A program made the translations under genes and the position numbers. A model generated the notes under the pieces. The model was not told where the DNA came from. It ran no database searches and was given only the letters and a program-made list of their open reading frames with translations. This document shows, piece by piece, positions 1-8,021 of a stretch of DNA of 64,000 nucleotides (position 1 is the stretch's first letter; every line of letters begins with the position of its first letter). Origin of the DNA: CAZTTG01 sp964615935. Lineage in GTDB: Bacteria; Planctomycetota; UBA1135; GCA-002686595. The stretch is from contig CAZTTG010000003.1 in assembly GCA_964615935.1 (NCBI GenBank), forward strand, positions 62,001-126,000, written 5' to 3'.

Positions 1-2225
1 ACATACGCGCCGAGGTCCGTGCCGACGTAGATCACGTCGGGGTCGCCGGGATCGACGATCACCGCCGTGGTCGGGATGTCCGGCAGACCGGCGCCGATGT
101 CGATCCACGAGCCGCCGCCGTCCTCCGACCTGAACACGTGCGAGCTCCCGAAGCCCATGAAGGTGGCGAACACGCGCTGCGGATCGTTCGGATCGACGGC
201 CAGGTCTCCCGGGTAGCGGTCCGGCAGCGTCTGCGTCACGTCGGTCCAGCTGCTGCCACCGTTCGCCGAGGCGAAGACCCGCGCCCGGTCGGAGACCGGG
301 GCCGTCGCCGCGTAGACGACGTTCGCGTTCGTGTCCGAGACCGCCAGCACGAGCACGGGGCTGCCCGAGACCAGGCTCTGGCCGCTGTTCGTCGCGTACC
401 AGCCGGATCCCTGGTTGTCGCTCCGGTACACCCGCGAACGCCCCGCGTACAGGCGCGAGGGGCTCGACGGGCAGAGGACGTAGGGCGCGACGAAGGCCGT
501 GTAGTCCCCGCTCATCTCCGGCGGCGTGACGCTGCTCCAGTTGCTGCCCCCGTTGGTCGAGCGGCGCATACTCAGGTACTGGGCCGATCCGTAGAGCGTC
601 GAGTCGTTCGTCGGATGGACGGCGCACCAGGTGCCGTCGCCGCCGATGGCACGCTGCCACGGCACTCCGCCGTTGTAGATCACGGTGAAGTTGTCCTGCA
701 GGCCGCCGATCGCGAGGTCCCTGCTGGAAGTCGACTGCGCGAACCCGTTGTAGAACTGGCAGGTCTGGTACCCGCCGATCAGCGACTTGAAGTTCTCGGC
801 AAAATCGGTGCTCCGGAAGACGCCGCCGTCGGAGGCGAAGAAAATCGTGTCCGGATCCGTCGGGTGCCAGACGGCGAAGTGGTGATCGGCGTGCGCGTAG
901 TTCGGTCCGCCGATCGGACCCTGCGGCGGCGAGGTGCCGAAGTAGACTTCTTGCCAGCTCGACTTCTGCGACAGGCTGGAGCCGCCGTCCGTCGAGCGCC
1001 AGATCTCGATCCCGCCGACGAAGAGATCCCGCTCGTCGAAGGGGCTGACCAGGACGTAGTGCGAGTACCAGCCCTGGTAGCTCGGGTAGTCGGTGCTGTT
1101 GACCTTGCTCCAGCTGTCGCCGGTGTTCGTCGATTTGTACAGCCCCCGTCCGTCGTCGTAGTCGGCGATGCTGGCGAAGACGATGTTCGGCGAGGTCGGC
1201 GCGATGTCGAGTTGGCACTTGCCGGTCCAGCTCGAGGGCAGGCCGCTGGTCAGCTTGGTCCAGTTTTGAGCGCCGTTCGTCGTCCGGTAGATCCCGTGCT
1301 CCGTCGAGCCGAAGTTCCCGCAGGCGACGAAGACGGTGTCGGGATTCGCCGGGTGGATCCGGACGTCCATCGCCATGATGACGTCGTGGACGAGCGTCCA
1401 GCTCCCGCCCGCGTCCGTCGACTTGTAGACCCCGTTGGTGGTCGCCGCGTACACGATGTTGCGGTCCAGGGGGTGGATCTCGATCATCCACACTCCTCTC
1501 GAGGCCGCATAGGTCCAGTCGAGGCTCTTCGTCCAGCTCGCGCCTCCGTCGACGGTCTTGAGGATCCCGACGCCGTAGCTGCCGCGCGCGTGGCGGATCG
1601 CCTCTCCCCCGTTGGTCCAGTCGTAGTGGTAGGCCTCCCCCGTCCCGATGTACATCACGTCGGGATCGACCGGGTCGATGGCGATCGTGCTGACGCCGAG
1701 GACCGGGAGCCCGAGGTCGACGATGTCCCACGCGTCGGCGCCCACGCCGCCCACGGTCGTCTTCCAGAGGCCGCCGCTGGCGCTGCCGGCGAACATGATG
1801 TCCGGATCGGACGGGTGTAGCGCCAGGCACAGCGTGCGGCCGCCGACGTTCGTCGGACCGATCGGCTCCCAGGGGTCGACCAGCTCGTCGAGCCCGCCCC
1901 GGTACATCGAGTCGAGGTCCATCGCCTCGTCGACGGCGAGCCCGAAGGCCTCGTCGGGGAGGTGGAGGTTCGGGTAGGCGCGCGAGGCCCCCCAGAAGTC
2001 GAGTGCCTTCACCGAGCCGCTCGGTTCCAGCCGCTCCTGGGCCGCCTCACCGGGGGCCGCCGGCTCCTCCCCAGTCCGCACCCAGGGGGGCACCGGACGG
2101 CTCGGGGGCTCCCCGGAGAGGGTCTCACCGTGATCCGGGGCCGAAGAGCGCAGGTGGAAGGCGACAGCGGCGGCGCCGACGAGGGCGAGGGCGAGAGAGC
2201 GGTACCACCACTGGGAGCGGGTCAT
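1..2225 (-). CDS. Exported BNR/Vps10-like beta-propeller protein (3' end outside window)
   Basis: About 741 residues are visible before the gene runs off the left edge. Translation starts at an ATG preceded by a GAGGTGG ribosome-binding site. The N-terminus has a short basic stretch and one hydrophobic segment (WYRSLALALVGAAAVAF), which fits a signal peptide or N-terminal anchor. After about residue 100 the protein is a chain of BNR/sortilin-type repeats: DP.DPD..Y.GT, GG.SW, VY.STD.GGSW, HP.NPDTVFVA and similar units recur about every 40-60 residues. Such propellers bind polysaccharide or protein partners or act as glycosidases, and in planctomycetes they are large secreted proteins of unknown target. 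No catalytic domain is seen in the visible part, and a C-terminal sorting domain may follow outside the window. The family call is firm; the function is unknown. Confidence 0.85.
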   Translation of the reverse strand, partial: MTRSQWWYRSLALALVGAAAVAFHLRSSAPDHGETLSGEPPSRPVPPWVRTGEEPAAPGEAAQERLEPSGSVKALDFWGASRAYPNLHLPDEAFGLAVDEAMDLDSMYRGGLDELVDPWEPIGPTNVGGRTLCLALHPSDPDIMFAGSASGGLWKTTVGGVGADAWDIVDLGLPVLGVSTIAIDPVDPDVMYIGTGEAYHYDWTNGGEAIRHARGSYGVGILKTVDGGASWTKSLDWTYAASRGVWMIEIHPLDRNIVYAATTNGVYKSTDAGGSWTLVHDVIMAMDVRIHPANPDTVFVACGNFGSTEHGIYRTTNGAQNWTKLTSGLPSSWTGKCQLDIAPTSPNIVFASIADYDDGRGLYKSTNTGDSWSKVNSTDYPSYQGWYSHYVLVSPFDERDLFVGGIEIWRSTDGGSSLSQKSSWQEVYFGTSPPQGPIGGPNYAHADHHFAVWHPTDPDTIFFASDGGVFRSTDFAENFKSLIGGYQTCQFYNGFAQSTSSRDLAIGGLQDNFTVIYNGGVPWQRAIGGDGTWCAVHPTNDSTLYGSAQYLSMRRSTNGGSNWSSVTPPEMSGDYTAFVAPYVLCPSSPSRLYAGRSRVYRSDNQGSGWYATNSGQSLVSGSPVLVLAVSDTNANVVYAATAPVSDRARVFASANGGSSWTDVTQTLPDRYPGDLAVDPNDPQRVFATFMGFGSSHVFRSEDGGGSWIDIGAGLPDIPTTAVIVDPGDPDVIYVGTDLGAY

Positions 2226-2786
2226 GGGACCACCTCGAATGCAGAGCGGGTCGGGGAGAGCGGAGCTGGTTTGGGGGCTACCGAGACCGGCAGCCCCGGT
2301 TTCATCCTACCCGTCCGCGGCGTTTCGTGGTGGTCGCCCCGCACGACCTCGGGTCTTCGTTACCTCAGGGGAACCTGAACTGCGAGATGTGCCGCTCCTC
2401 GAGGACCGAGCGTTGACCGAGCATGCTCGAGAGACTGCTCGCTGACCGGCCCCCTATCCCGATCTCGACGGAAGAGGCCGGTCGTCCGGCATACCAGGCC
2501 GAGAGCGTGTACAGGCGTTCACCCAGTCACGCTCCGCCGGGTGGAGCTCACTGACCGTTCGGGTGCCGAGTCCCCTACCACGGCGTCCTGGCCCCCGCCG
2601 CCAGATCTGCCCCCAAGTGCCGCGCCCAGAGGCTCCCGAAGATCACTGGACCAGCTCACCCGAAGGGAGCGCGATTCGGCTTCGGCGGGCCTGGGCCAGG
2701 GGAAGGCCGGGACGCCCCGGTGGAGTGGGACGCTGAGCTGGCGGCGAAAGGGCGCGGCGCTTCAGCGCCGGCCGATCGGCATCGCA
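2226..2786. other. Non-coding stretch with the left copy of a direct repeat
   Basis: No reading frame here has a convincing protein-like composition; open frames are arginine/proline-rich shadows of GC-rich DNA. The stretch separates the outward-facing propeller gene from the accessory island and contains the left 36-bp direct repeat (2592-2628). Confidence 0.5.
2592..2628 (+). repeat. Direct repeat, left copy
   Basis: The segment around CCGCCAGATCTGCCCCC is present again, in the same orientation, at 7730-7765. The two copies match over about 36 positions and differ by one extra A. They lie 5.1 kb apart and bracket the accessory island. They could be a duplicated target or attachment site, or two copies of a small dispersed element; the window alone cannot decide. 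Confidence 0.7.
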
Positions 2787-2794
2787 GGCCACTC

Positions 2795-3289
2795 CTAGCT
2801 GGCCGGCAGCACGAGGGGAGCTGCCAGCCAGACGATGGCATTGGCCAGGGCCAGCATCAGGTAGAGCGGCATGACCGTGCCTGAGAGCAGCCCGGTTCCG
2901 AAGCGCCAGAGACCCTGCAGCTCGCTCTCCCGCAGGCCCACGGGGTAGACCATCCCGGCGGGGAAGCGACGCCTCTCGAAGCACTCGTCCAGGGCCGCCT
3001 CGTCATTGGCGAAGCGCGAGAGTTCGCGCGACCTGACGATGTAGCGAAGCTGGACCGCGCGGAACATCCCCTCCAGGAGCCAGAAGCCCGAAATGACCGC
3101 GAAGCCCAGGGGCAGGAGTCGCGTCAGATCGGACGAGAATGCCCAGCCGACGAGCACGGCCCAGAGGGTCACCGCGCCGGCCTTGATCTTGAAGAGGATC
3201 TCGTCGAGGGTTCGTATCTGCTGCTGAACCTCTCCGAAGCCCTCCTCGAAGAGCTCGCACTGGAACTGGAAGCGGTCGAGTCTCTCCAT
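2795..3289 (-). CDS. Small three-helix membrane protein, unknown function
   Basis: The 164-residue product starts at MERLDRFQF; an upstream in-frame ATG at 3322 would add 11 residues. A hydrophilic N-terminal part, possibly helical (residues about 5-32, ending QQQIRTLDEILFKIKAG), is followed by two close membrane segments (AVTLWAVLVGWAF and LLPLGFAVISGFWLLEGMF). A charged central loop with LRYIVRSRELSRF follows, then a C-terminal hydrophobic segment (VMPLYLMLALANAIVWLAA). The layout of a short helical region followed by paired membrane helices recalls two-TM effector proteins of the SLATT kind, but this is a resemblance in architecture only. It is convergent with the OmpA/LysM genes and sits just inside the left direct repeat. 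I do not recognise a named family. Confidence 0.65.
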   Translation of the reverse strand: MERLDRFQFQCELFEEGFGEVQQQIRTLDEILFKIKAGAVTLWAVLVGWAFSSDLTRLLPLGFAVISGFWLLEGMFRAVQLRYIVRSRELSRFANDEAALDECFERRRFPAGMVYPVGLRESELQGLWRFGTGLLSGTVMPLYLMLALANAIVWLAAPLVLPAS

Positions 3290-3415
3290 GCCGGGGAGCC
3301 CGCCTACGCGCGAGCGGGCCACCCGTGTTGATCGGGTGCACCCGGGAATCCCCTGAAGGCACGGGGCCCGACGACCGGCGATAGGACTGAATCCGGGAGC
3401 GCGGTCGGGCGGCCG

Positions 3416-3736
3416 TCACCTCCGCCCCAGGGTCCGGGGGTCCCCGAGCATTGCCGCGAGGGCCCTCTCCTGCATGATGTGGTGCCCGTCGCCGTAGACG
3501 AGCAGGACCCTGTCGTGGCGGCGCAGCCGATCGGCGATAGTGCGCACGACGTGGAGGTACAGCAGATCGCGCGGCTCGATCGGATGAACGGCGACTGCCT
3601 CGCGGATCTCCTCCTCGGAGGGCTCGCCGCCAAGCTGGCGGCGAAGCTCCGGGGTGCACACGCCGGGAATGCCGCACTGATCCGACGCCGGCCGGCCGGT
3701 CCCGGGTCCCCGACCCGGCGTGGTGAACTCGGTTTG
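3416..3736 (-). pseudogene. Remnant of a protein with a C-terminal G.GH motif
   Basis: About 107 codons read like real protein: CGIPGVCTPELRRQ, EPSEEEIREAV, and near the end DRVLLVYGDGHHIMQ. The open frame continues upstream to 3982, but that part is low-complexity and no plausible start is visible, so the 5' part seems lost. A hydrophobic strand followed by G-x-GH near the C-terminus resembles TraB/DUF5694-like hydrolase folds. That comparison is from memory and weak. A short intact gene with an unusual start is the alternative. Confidence 0.4.
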
Positions 3737-4105
3737 AAGCGGGGGGGCCGATGGGGTCCTCGAGCCGCCGCGCAGACGCCGAGCGATCCGCTGACCCGAT
3801 CCCGCCCGCCACGAAGGCGCATTCATCTCGCTCGCCGCAACCACCCCTCCCGCGGCCGTATGGTGACGCGGCTGTGGAGGCGCCCTCGGGAGGAACGCTC
3901 CGGACGGCCCATGAGGGCCTGCGGGCGCGCACGAAAGGACCCCCGATCCCACCGGCCACCTTGTCGTCGAGCCGGCCCCCACCTAGCATCGGTGAAGCCC
4001 GCGGTACCGGTCCTGGAGGTCCGAGCGCGGGTCCTCGGAGGGATGGGTGATGCGTGGATGCACCGGATGCCAGCGGTCCCAGTGCACCGAGCAACGGGGC
4101 GGCAC
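3737..4105. other. Gap between remnant gene and OmpA gene
   Basis: Open frames on both strands are compositional shadows. The forward frame of the OmpA gene stays open through here, but its translation is arginine/proline-rich and unlike a domain. The stretch probably holds the promoter and leader of the forward operon and the lost 5' part of the reverse-strand remnant. Confidence 0.4.
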
Positions 4106-5494
4106 ATGACGGACGACGCCATCAAGGCAAGCGATGCTTCGGAGGCGGGGTGCACTGCCTCGGCGCGCAGGACAGCAGGCCCGAGTCGGTTCGTGGCCCG
4201 GCGATCCCTGAACACGCTCAGGCAGGCCTTGCTGCCCGTCGGCTGCTGGAAGCTGGCAGAGCTCTGCTTCGATTTCGACCAGTCCTTCGTCCGCAGGACC
4301 GCCGGAGATGCGTTTCGCCAGCTGGCAGCCCTCCGCAAGGCTCATCCGGGTGCACCTCTCGCGCTCTTCGGGCACGCTGATCCCGTGGGCGATGACGACT
4401 ACAACAAGAAGCTGAGCGAGGAGCGTGCCAAGGCCATCTACGCGGTTCTCGCCAGGAAGCCGGAGATCTGGGGGGAGATCTACGACGTCCGCGCTCTTCA
4501 GACGAAACTGGACGAGCTGGGTCACGATCCGGGCCCCGTGGACGGAATCGAAGGGCCCCGGACCCAGGCCGCGATCCGGTCGTACATGGACGAGCTGTGC
4601 GGCGAGCTGACCCTCGAGGACTCCGATTTCCTCGGCAACGGCACCTTCGCGTTCCAGGGATGCAGTGAGTTCAACCCGCTGCGCATGATGTCGAGCTCGA
4701 TGAAGGAGAGGTTCGAGAAAGACGGCCTGAAGCGCGAGCGCGACCTCGAGAACAGGCCGAATCGCCGAACCGTCGGCTACCTCTTCTCGGCCGGAACGCG
4801 GATCGAGGAGGCCACGTGGCCGTGTCCCTCCGCGGCCGACGGAGTCGCGGCGTGCAAGGAGCAATTCTGGCCGGATGCCGACCAGCGGCGGACCTTTCAG
4901 GACAGGGGGCGGGAGTTCGACGCGCTTGGGCCGCCGTCCACCTCCCCTTCACCACCTCGAGGGACCGGTGAGTCGGAGTCCGCGGGCTTCTTCACCTTCG
5001 GCTACGAAGAGGCCGACGAGGCAGACGAGGAGGGTGGCGGCGATGCCTACGAGGTCACAAACGACACCTTTGCCTGTTGCTTCTACGAGGGACTTGCCCG
5101 CGTGGCGCCCTGCGAGCGACCATCGGCGCCGCTACTGCTCGAGCTGCTGCTCGGAGACGACTCCGAGGGGAGCATGGTCGAGGCGGAGTACCGCCTCACG
5201 GTCGGCGAGGACGTCCAGACCGGGAGCACAAGGGAGGGGTGGCTGGTCGAGTGGATTCCCAGGCACGTGCGTGAGGTCGTGGTCGAGTGGCGGGCCGAGG
5301 GCGAGGGGGGGAAGGGCGCGGGTGAGGAGGACGCCTACGCGGAGCGGACCACCTTCATGCTGAGCTGGGCAGACCAGGGGGCGGCCGGCTTCGGGCTGCG
5401 CTTCGACGACGCCGCGGAGTGTAGCGAGATCAGCTACGAAGGGGACGGCCTCGCGGAGGATGAGCAGGGACTGGAAACCGGGGGAGGCGTCTGA
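4106..5494 (+). CDS. OmpA-like/peptidoglycan-binding protein of a three-gene accessory operon
   Basis: The 462-residue product starts at MTDDAIKASD; the frame is open far upstream but the protein-like part begins near here. From about residue 50 there is an OmpA-C-type domain (LCFDFDQSFV, LFGHADPVGDDDYNKKLSEERA). It is followed by a peptidoglycan-binding-1 repeat (LQTKLDELGHDPGPVDGIEGPRTQAAIRSY in outline). A cysteine-containing region follows (NRRTVGYLFSAGT, WPCPSAADGVAACKEQFW, DTFACCFYEGLA). No signal peptide or lipobox is visible, which is odd for an OmpA-domain protein and fits the idea of export by a contractile or other one-step machine. From memory, relatives in myxobacteria and other deltaproteobacteria sit beside LysM proteins and VgrG/PAAR effectors. 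The stop overlaps the next start (TGATG), implying translational coupling. Confidence 0.75.
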   Translation: MTDDAIKASDASEAGCTASARRTAGPSRFVARRSLNTLRQALLPVGCWKLAELCFDFDQSFVRRTAGDAFRQLAALRKAHPGAPLALFGHADPVGDDDYNKKLSEERAKAIYAVLARKPEIWGEIYDVRALQTKLDELGHDPGPVDGIEGPRTQAAIRSYMDELCGELTLEDSDFLGNGTFAFQGCSEFNPLRMMSSSMKERFEKDGLKRERDLENRPNRRTVGYLFSAGTRIEEATWPCPSAADGVAACKEQFWPDADQRRTFQDRGREFDALGPPSTSPSPPRGTGESESAGFFTFGYEEADEADEEGGGDAYEVTNDTFACCFYEGLARVAPCERPSAPLLLELLLGDDSEGSMVEAEYRLTVGEDVQTGSTREGWLVEWIPRHVREVVVEWRAEGEGGKGAGEEDAYAERTTFMLSWADQGAAGFGLRFDDAAECSEISYEGDGLAEDEQGLETGGGV

Positions 5495-6591
5495 TGGCCA
5501 AGCCCAAGTACCTGGCGAAGGAGAAGGACCGGTCCCGCACCCGCAAGATGAAGTGCATCGAGCTCCCCGAGCCGAACGGCATGGCTTGGCTGATATACGA
5601 CTGGCCCGTCGACGAGCACGCGCTGCCCGCCGAGAAGCTCGTGCCCGACCTCGCCAAGCCGATGATCGATGTCCTCATCAAGGGTGTGCCCTACAAGCGG
5701 GAGGGTGCGGCCAGCTGGTGCCCTGGAGGGCTGCTCATCCCGCCGAGGCCGCGCTATCCGAAGATCTGGCTCTACGGCTGCTCTGACGCGGTTGGAAAGG
5801 AGGAGATGAACGTGCTCCTGCGGCGCGGGCGAGCGCTCGTGGCCCGGCAGCTCTTCTGGCCGAACCCTCGGCAGGGCAAGGCTGAGCTCTCGCTCTGGAA
5901 GCGCACCAAGCCCATGACGATGAGGGCGCAGAGCAGCAAGCACCGGCAGTGGCGCTTCACGAACCGGACCGAAATCGGAAGGGCCAAGAACCGCGGGGTG
6001 ATCGTGTGGTGCCCCGGAATCGACCCGAAGCCCTGGACCATTGCCGAGCAGGAGAAGCAGGCCAAGCAGAAGGCCAGAATGGTCTACAAGACCGCGATCA
6101 AGCACATCGAGGCGAATCCAGCGAAGTTCGGCACGAATACCCAGACGAAGATGGCCGTCTGCCTGCTCAAGCGCATGACGAAGGACAACGTCTACGACCT
6201 GTACTACGACTTTGACGGGATCACCTACTACATCGAGAACGGCATGTACGAAACGCATGGGATCGCACCGGGAACGATCGGCGGTCCCTTCGACGACGGT
6301 ACTGGGAAGCCGATTCTCGACAAGGAGGGGGAGCCACTCAAGGACCCTGTGCGGCAAGCCGAGGACGGTCTGATCGCCAAGATCCGCTGTGCACGGGGCT
6401 ACGACGACGTCGCCAAACAGGCCGTCTACATGGTGACCGAGATCAACAGAGGCGTCCACCACAGATACTTCAGCACCAAGGGCCTGCGCAGCAAGAGTGC
6501 CATGAAGATGAACGACTGGATCGCCGCACACCAGACACAGTACAAGACGAGCATCTACCAGTGCATCAAGCCGAATCCGAGCAACCCCTAG
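5494..6591 (+). CDS. Unrecognised 365-residue basic protein between OmpA and LysM genes
   Basis: The start codon shares one base with the stop of the OmpA gene. The product is lysine-rich and soluble, with no signal peptide or membrane segment. Notable stretches are GMAWLIYDWPVDEH, SWCPGGLLIPPRPRYPKIW, LYYDFDGITYYIENG, and a C-terminal segment rich in aromatic and basic residues (EINRGVHHRYFS, YKTSIYQCIKP). I cannot match it to a family. The codon choice is visibly less GC-extreme than in the housekeeping genes of the window, suggesting horizontal acquisition. Its position between two peptidoglycan-binding proteins makes a cargo, toxin or enzyme role plausible, but this is inference and no catalytic motif is identified. 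Confidence 0.8.
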   Translation: MAKPKYLAKEKDRSRTRKMKCIELPEPNGMAWLIYDWPVDEHALPAEKLVPDLAKPMIDVLIKGVPYKREGAASWCPGGLLIPPRPRYPKIWLYGCSDAVGKEEMNVLLRRGRALVARQLFWPNPRQGKAELSLWKRTKPMTMRAQSSKHRQWRFTNRTEIGRAKNRGVIVWCPGIDPKPWTIAEQEKQAKQKARMVYKTAIKHIEANPAKFGTNTQTKMAVCLLKRMTKDNVYDLYYDFDGITYYIENGMYETHGIAPGTIGGPFDDGTGKPILDKEGEPLKDPVRQAEDGLIAKIRCARGYDDVAKQAVYMVTEINRGVHHRYFSTKGLRSKSAMKMNDWIAAHQTQYKTSIYQCIKPNPSNP

Positions 6592-6645
6592 GCGTCGCCG
6601 GGGCGACGGCGACCAGATGAGAGCGCCGTCGAGCGGGAGCATACG

Positions 6646-7284
6646 ATGCCCATAGAGTACAGGGTTCGACGCGGAGACTGCATCAGCAGCATCGCCTACG
6701 AGCATGGGCTCCTCCACGATACGCTCTGGAACGAGGGTGCGAACGCGGAGTTGCGCGAGAGCCGCCCTGATCCGAACGTCCTTCAGACCGGAGATACCGT
6801 CGTAGTCCCTGACCTACGGAAGGGGGAAGCCGAGTGTGCAACCGGCGGGAAGCACACCTTCCGGAGAAAGGGACTGCCAGAGCAGCTGCGGGTGATCCTG
6901 AAAGACGAGTCCGGCGAGCCGATTGGGGACGCCGAGTACATGCTCGACATCGATGGGCGGCTCGTCACGGGTTTCACGGACGCAGACGGACTCCTGGAGG
7001 AGACCATACCTCCCAATGCCCGACATGGCCGACTCACTATCGGCGAGGGCGATGAGGCATGCGTGTACGAGATGGTCCTGGGTGCCCTGGATCCCGTTTC
7101 CGACCTGTTCGGAGCTCAGCAGAGACTCCGCAATCTGGGTTTCGCCTCCGTTCCGATCGACGGTGAGATGGGCGCCGTGACGCGGAATGCCATCGCGATG
7201 TTCCAGGGCCAGCATGGGCTGGAGCAGACCGGAGAGCTGGATCAAACCACGATGGAGAAGCTGGCAGAAGCTCACGGCTGCTAG
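6646..7284 (+). CDS. LysM/peptidoglycan-binding protein
   Basis: The 212-residue product has three parts. An N-terminal LysM domain (residues about 3-55) contains YRVRRGDCISSIAYEHGL, DPNVLQTGDTVVVPD. A middle beta-rich segment (about 75-145; LKDESGEPIGDAEYMLDIDG, GFTDADGLLEETIPP) is like the linker domains of LysM-effector proteins. A C-terminal peptidoglycan-binding-1 domain (about 160-210) contains AQQRLRNLGF, VPIDGEMGAVTRNAIAMFQ, GELDQTTMEKL. There is no signal peptide. It follows the unknown gene by 54 bp and probably ends the operon. Proteins of this type commonly accompany type VI or related injection effectors; no VgrG, Hcp, sheath or ATPase gene is present in this window. Confidence 0.82.
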   Translation: MPIEYRVRRGDCISSIAYEHGLLHDTLWNEGANAELRESRPDPNVLQTGDTVVVPDLRKGEAECATGGKHTFRRKGLPEQLRVILKDESGEPIGDAEYMLDIDGRLVTGFTDADGLLEETIPPNARHGRLTIGEGDEACVYEMVLGALDPVSDLFGAQQRLRNLGFASVPIDGEMGAVTRNAIAMFQGQHGLEQTGELDQTTMEKLAEAHGC

Positions 7285-7466
7285 GTTATGCGGCCCGGGT
7301 GTGCCGTGAGATTCCTGACGGTTGCCTCCCCATGGGGGTGTAGTGGTCCACCGATCTTCCTGGGCCCCTCGGAGCAGATCCTGGGGCATGGCGAGCCCGC
7401 TCGAGCGGGCGAAGCGGACTACCGAATCCTGCAGAAGGCGCAGGCGGCGTAACCCTCCGGTCCGGC

Positions 7467-7673
7467 GGCGATCTCGATCTGCCGCCTCGCGATCAGGGGC
7501 CGCGCCAGGGCGGTGCCCAGCAGGTAGCGCCCCTCGTAGGAGGCGTTGGCCTTGAAGGCCGGGGAGATGAAGTCGCAGGCGAGTTCCTCCTTCAGGTCCT
7601 CGATGAAGACCTTGGAGGCCCCGGTGCGGAGGGCCTTCTGCCGGACCGCCTCGAAGTCCTCCTCCTGGCCGAC
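7467..7673 (-). pseudogene. argG: Fragment of argininosuccinate synthase
   Basis: About 69 codons match the region of bacterial ArgG just after its P-loop, including VGQEEDFEAVRQKALRTG, SKVFIEDLKEE and EGRYLLGTALARPLIARR. The upstream SGGLDTS nucleotide-binding loop is absent, and similarity fades within a few codons downstream, where the frame closes at 7419. An intact ArgG is about 400 residues. The fragment lies about 57 bp from the right direct repeat, consistent with debris from recombination at the island edge. A functional copy is presumably elsewhere in the genome. Confidence 0.85.
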
Positions 7674-8021
7674 CGCGTGGACTCCATCTACGTCGGGTAC
7701 GTGTCCGCCGGTCAGTTCAGGGCGGTCTTCCCCCGCCGCCAGATCTGCCCCCAGTGCCGCGCCCCACCGGATGGCCCCCCCTCCCTCGCCCACGCCGGGA
7801 CGAGGCGCTCCGAGCCGCGTCCCGGCGCTCGCGTTAAGTCCCTGCCCCGAAGGATGTTGGGGCCGTCGGCCGGGGAGAGCCGGTCCCCGCCCGGCCCGGC
7901 CTCCCCGATTGCAGGAATCTCGATCGATCGCCGCCCGGACGCATAGACGGCGCTAATGCGAAGGGCCCATCCGGTCGAAAACCGGGAGGCAACCAGTCCC
8001 CTCCAGAGCCGGGATTCCCCA
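7674..8021. other. Non-coding stretch with right copy of the direct repeat
   Basis: Apart from the repeat at 7730-7765 I see no gene or RNA here; open frames are GC-rich shadows. Confidence 0.4.
7730..7765 (+). repeat. Direct repeat, right copy
   Basis: Near-identical to 2592-2628, same orientation, one base shorter. It closes the accessory island on its right side, immediately beyond the argG fragment. Confidence 0.7.

Noticed and set aside
138..1820. 560-codon forward open frame
   Set aside because: Antisense of the beta-propeller gene, whose repeats are unmistakable.
3479..4105. Upstream extension of the OmpA-type protein
   Set aside because: The frame is open but the translation is not domain-like and would overlap the reverse-strand remnant; the protein-like part begins near 4106.
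7731..7765. Repeat considered as a transposase zinc-ribbon coding piece
   Set aside because: One frame reads RRQICPQC, but no transposase continues on either side, and the left copy has a frame-changing extra base.
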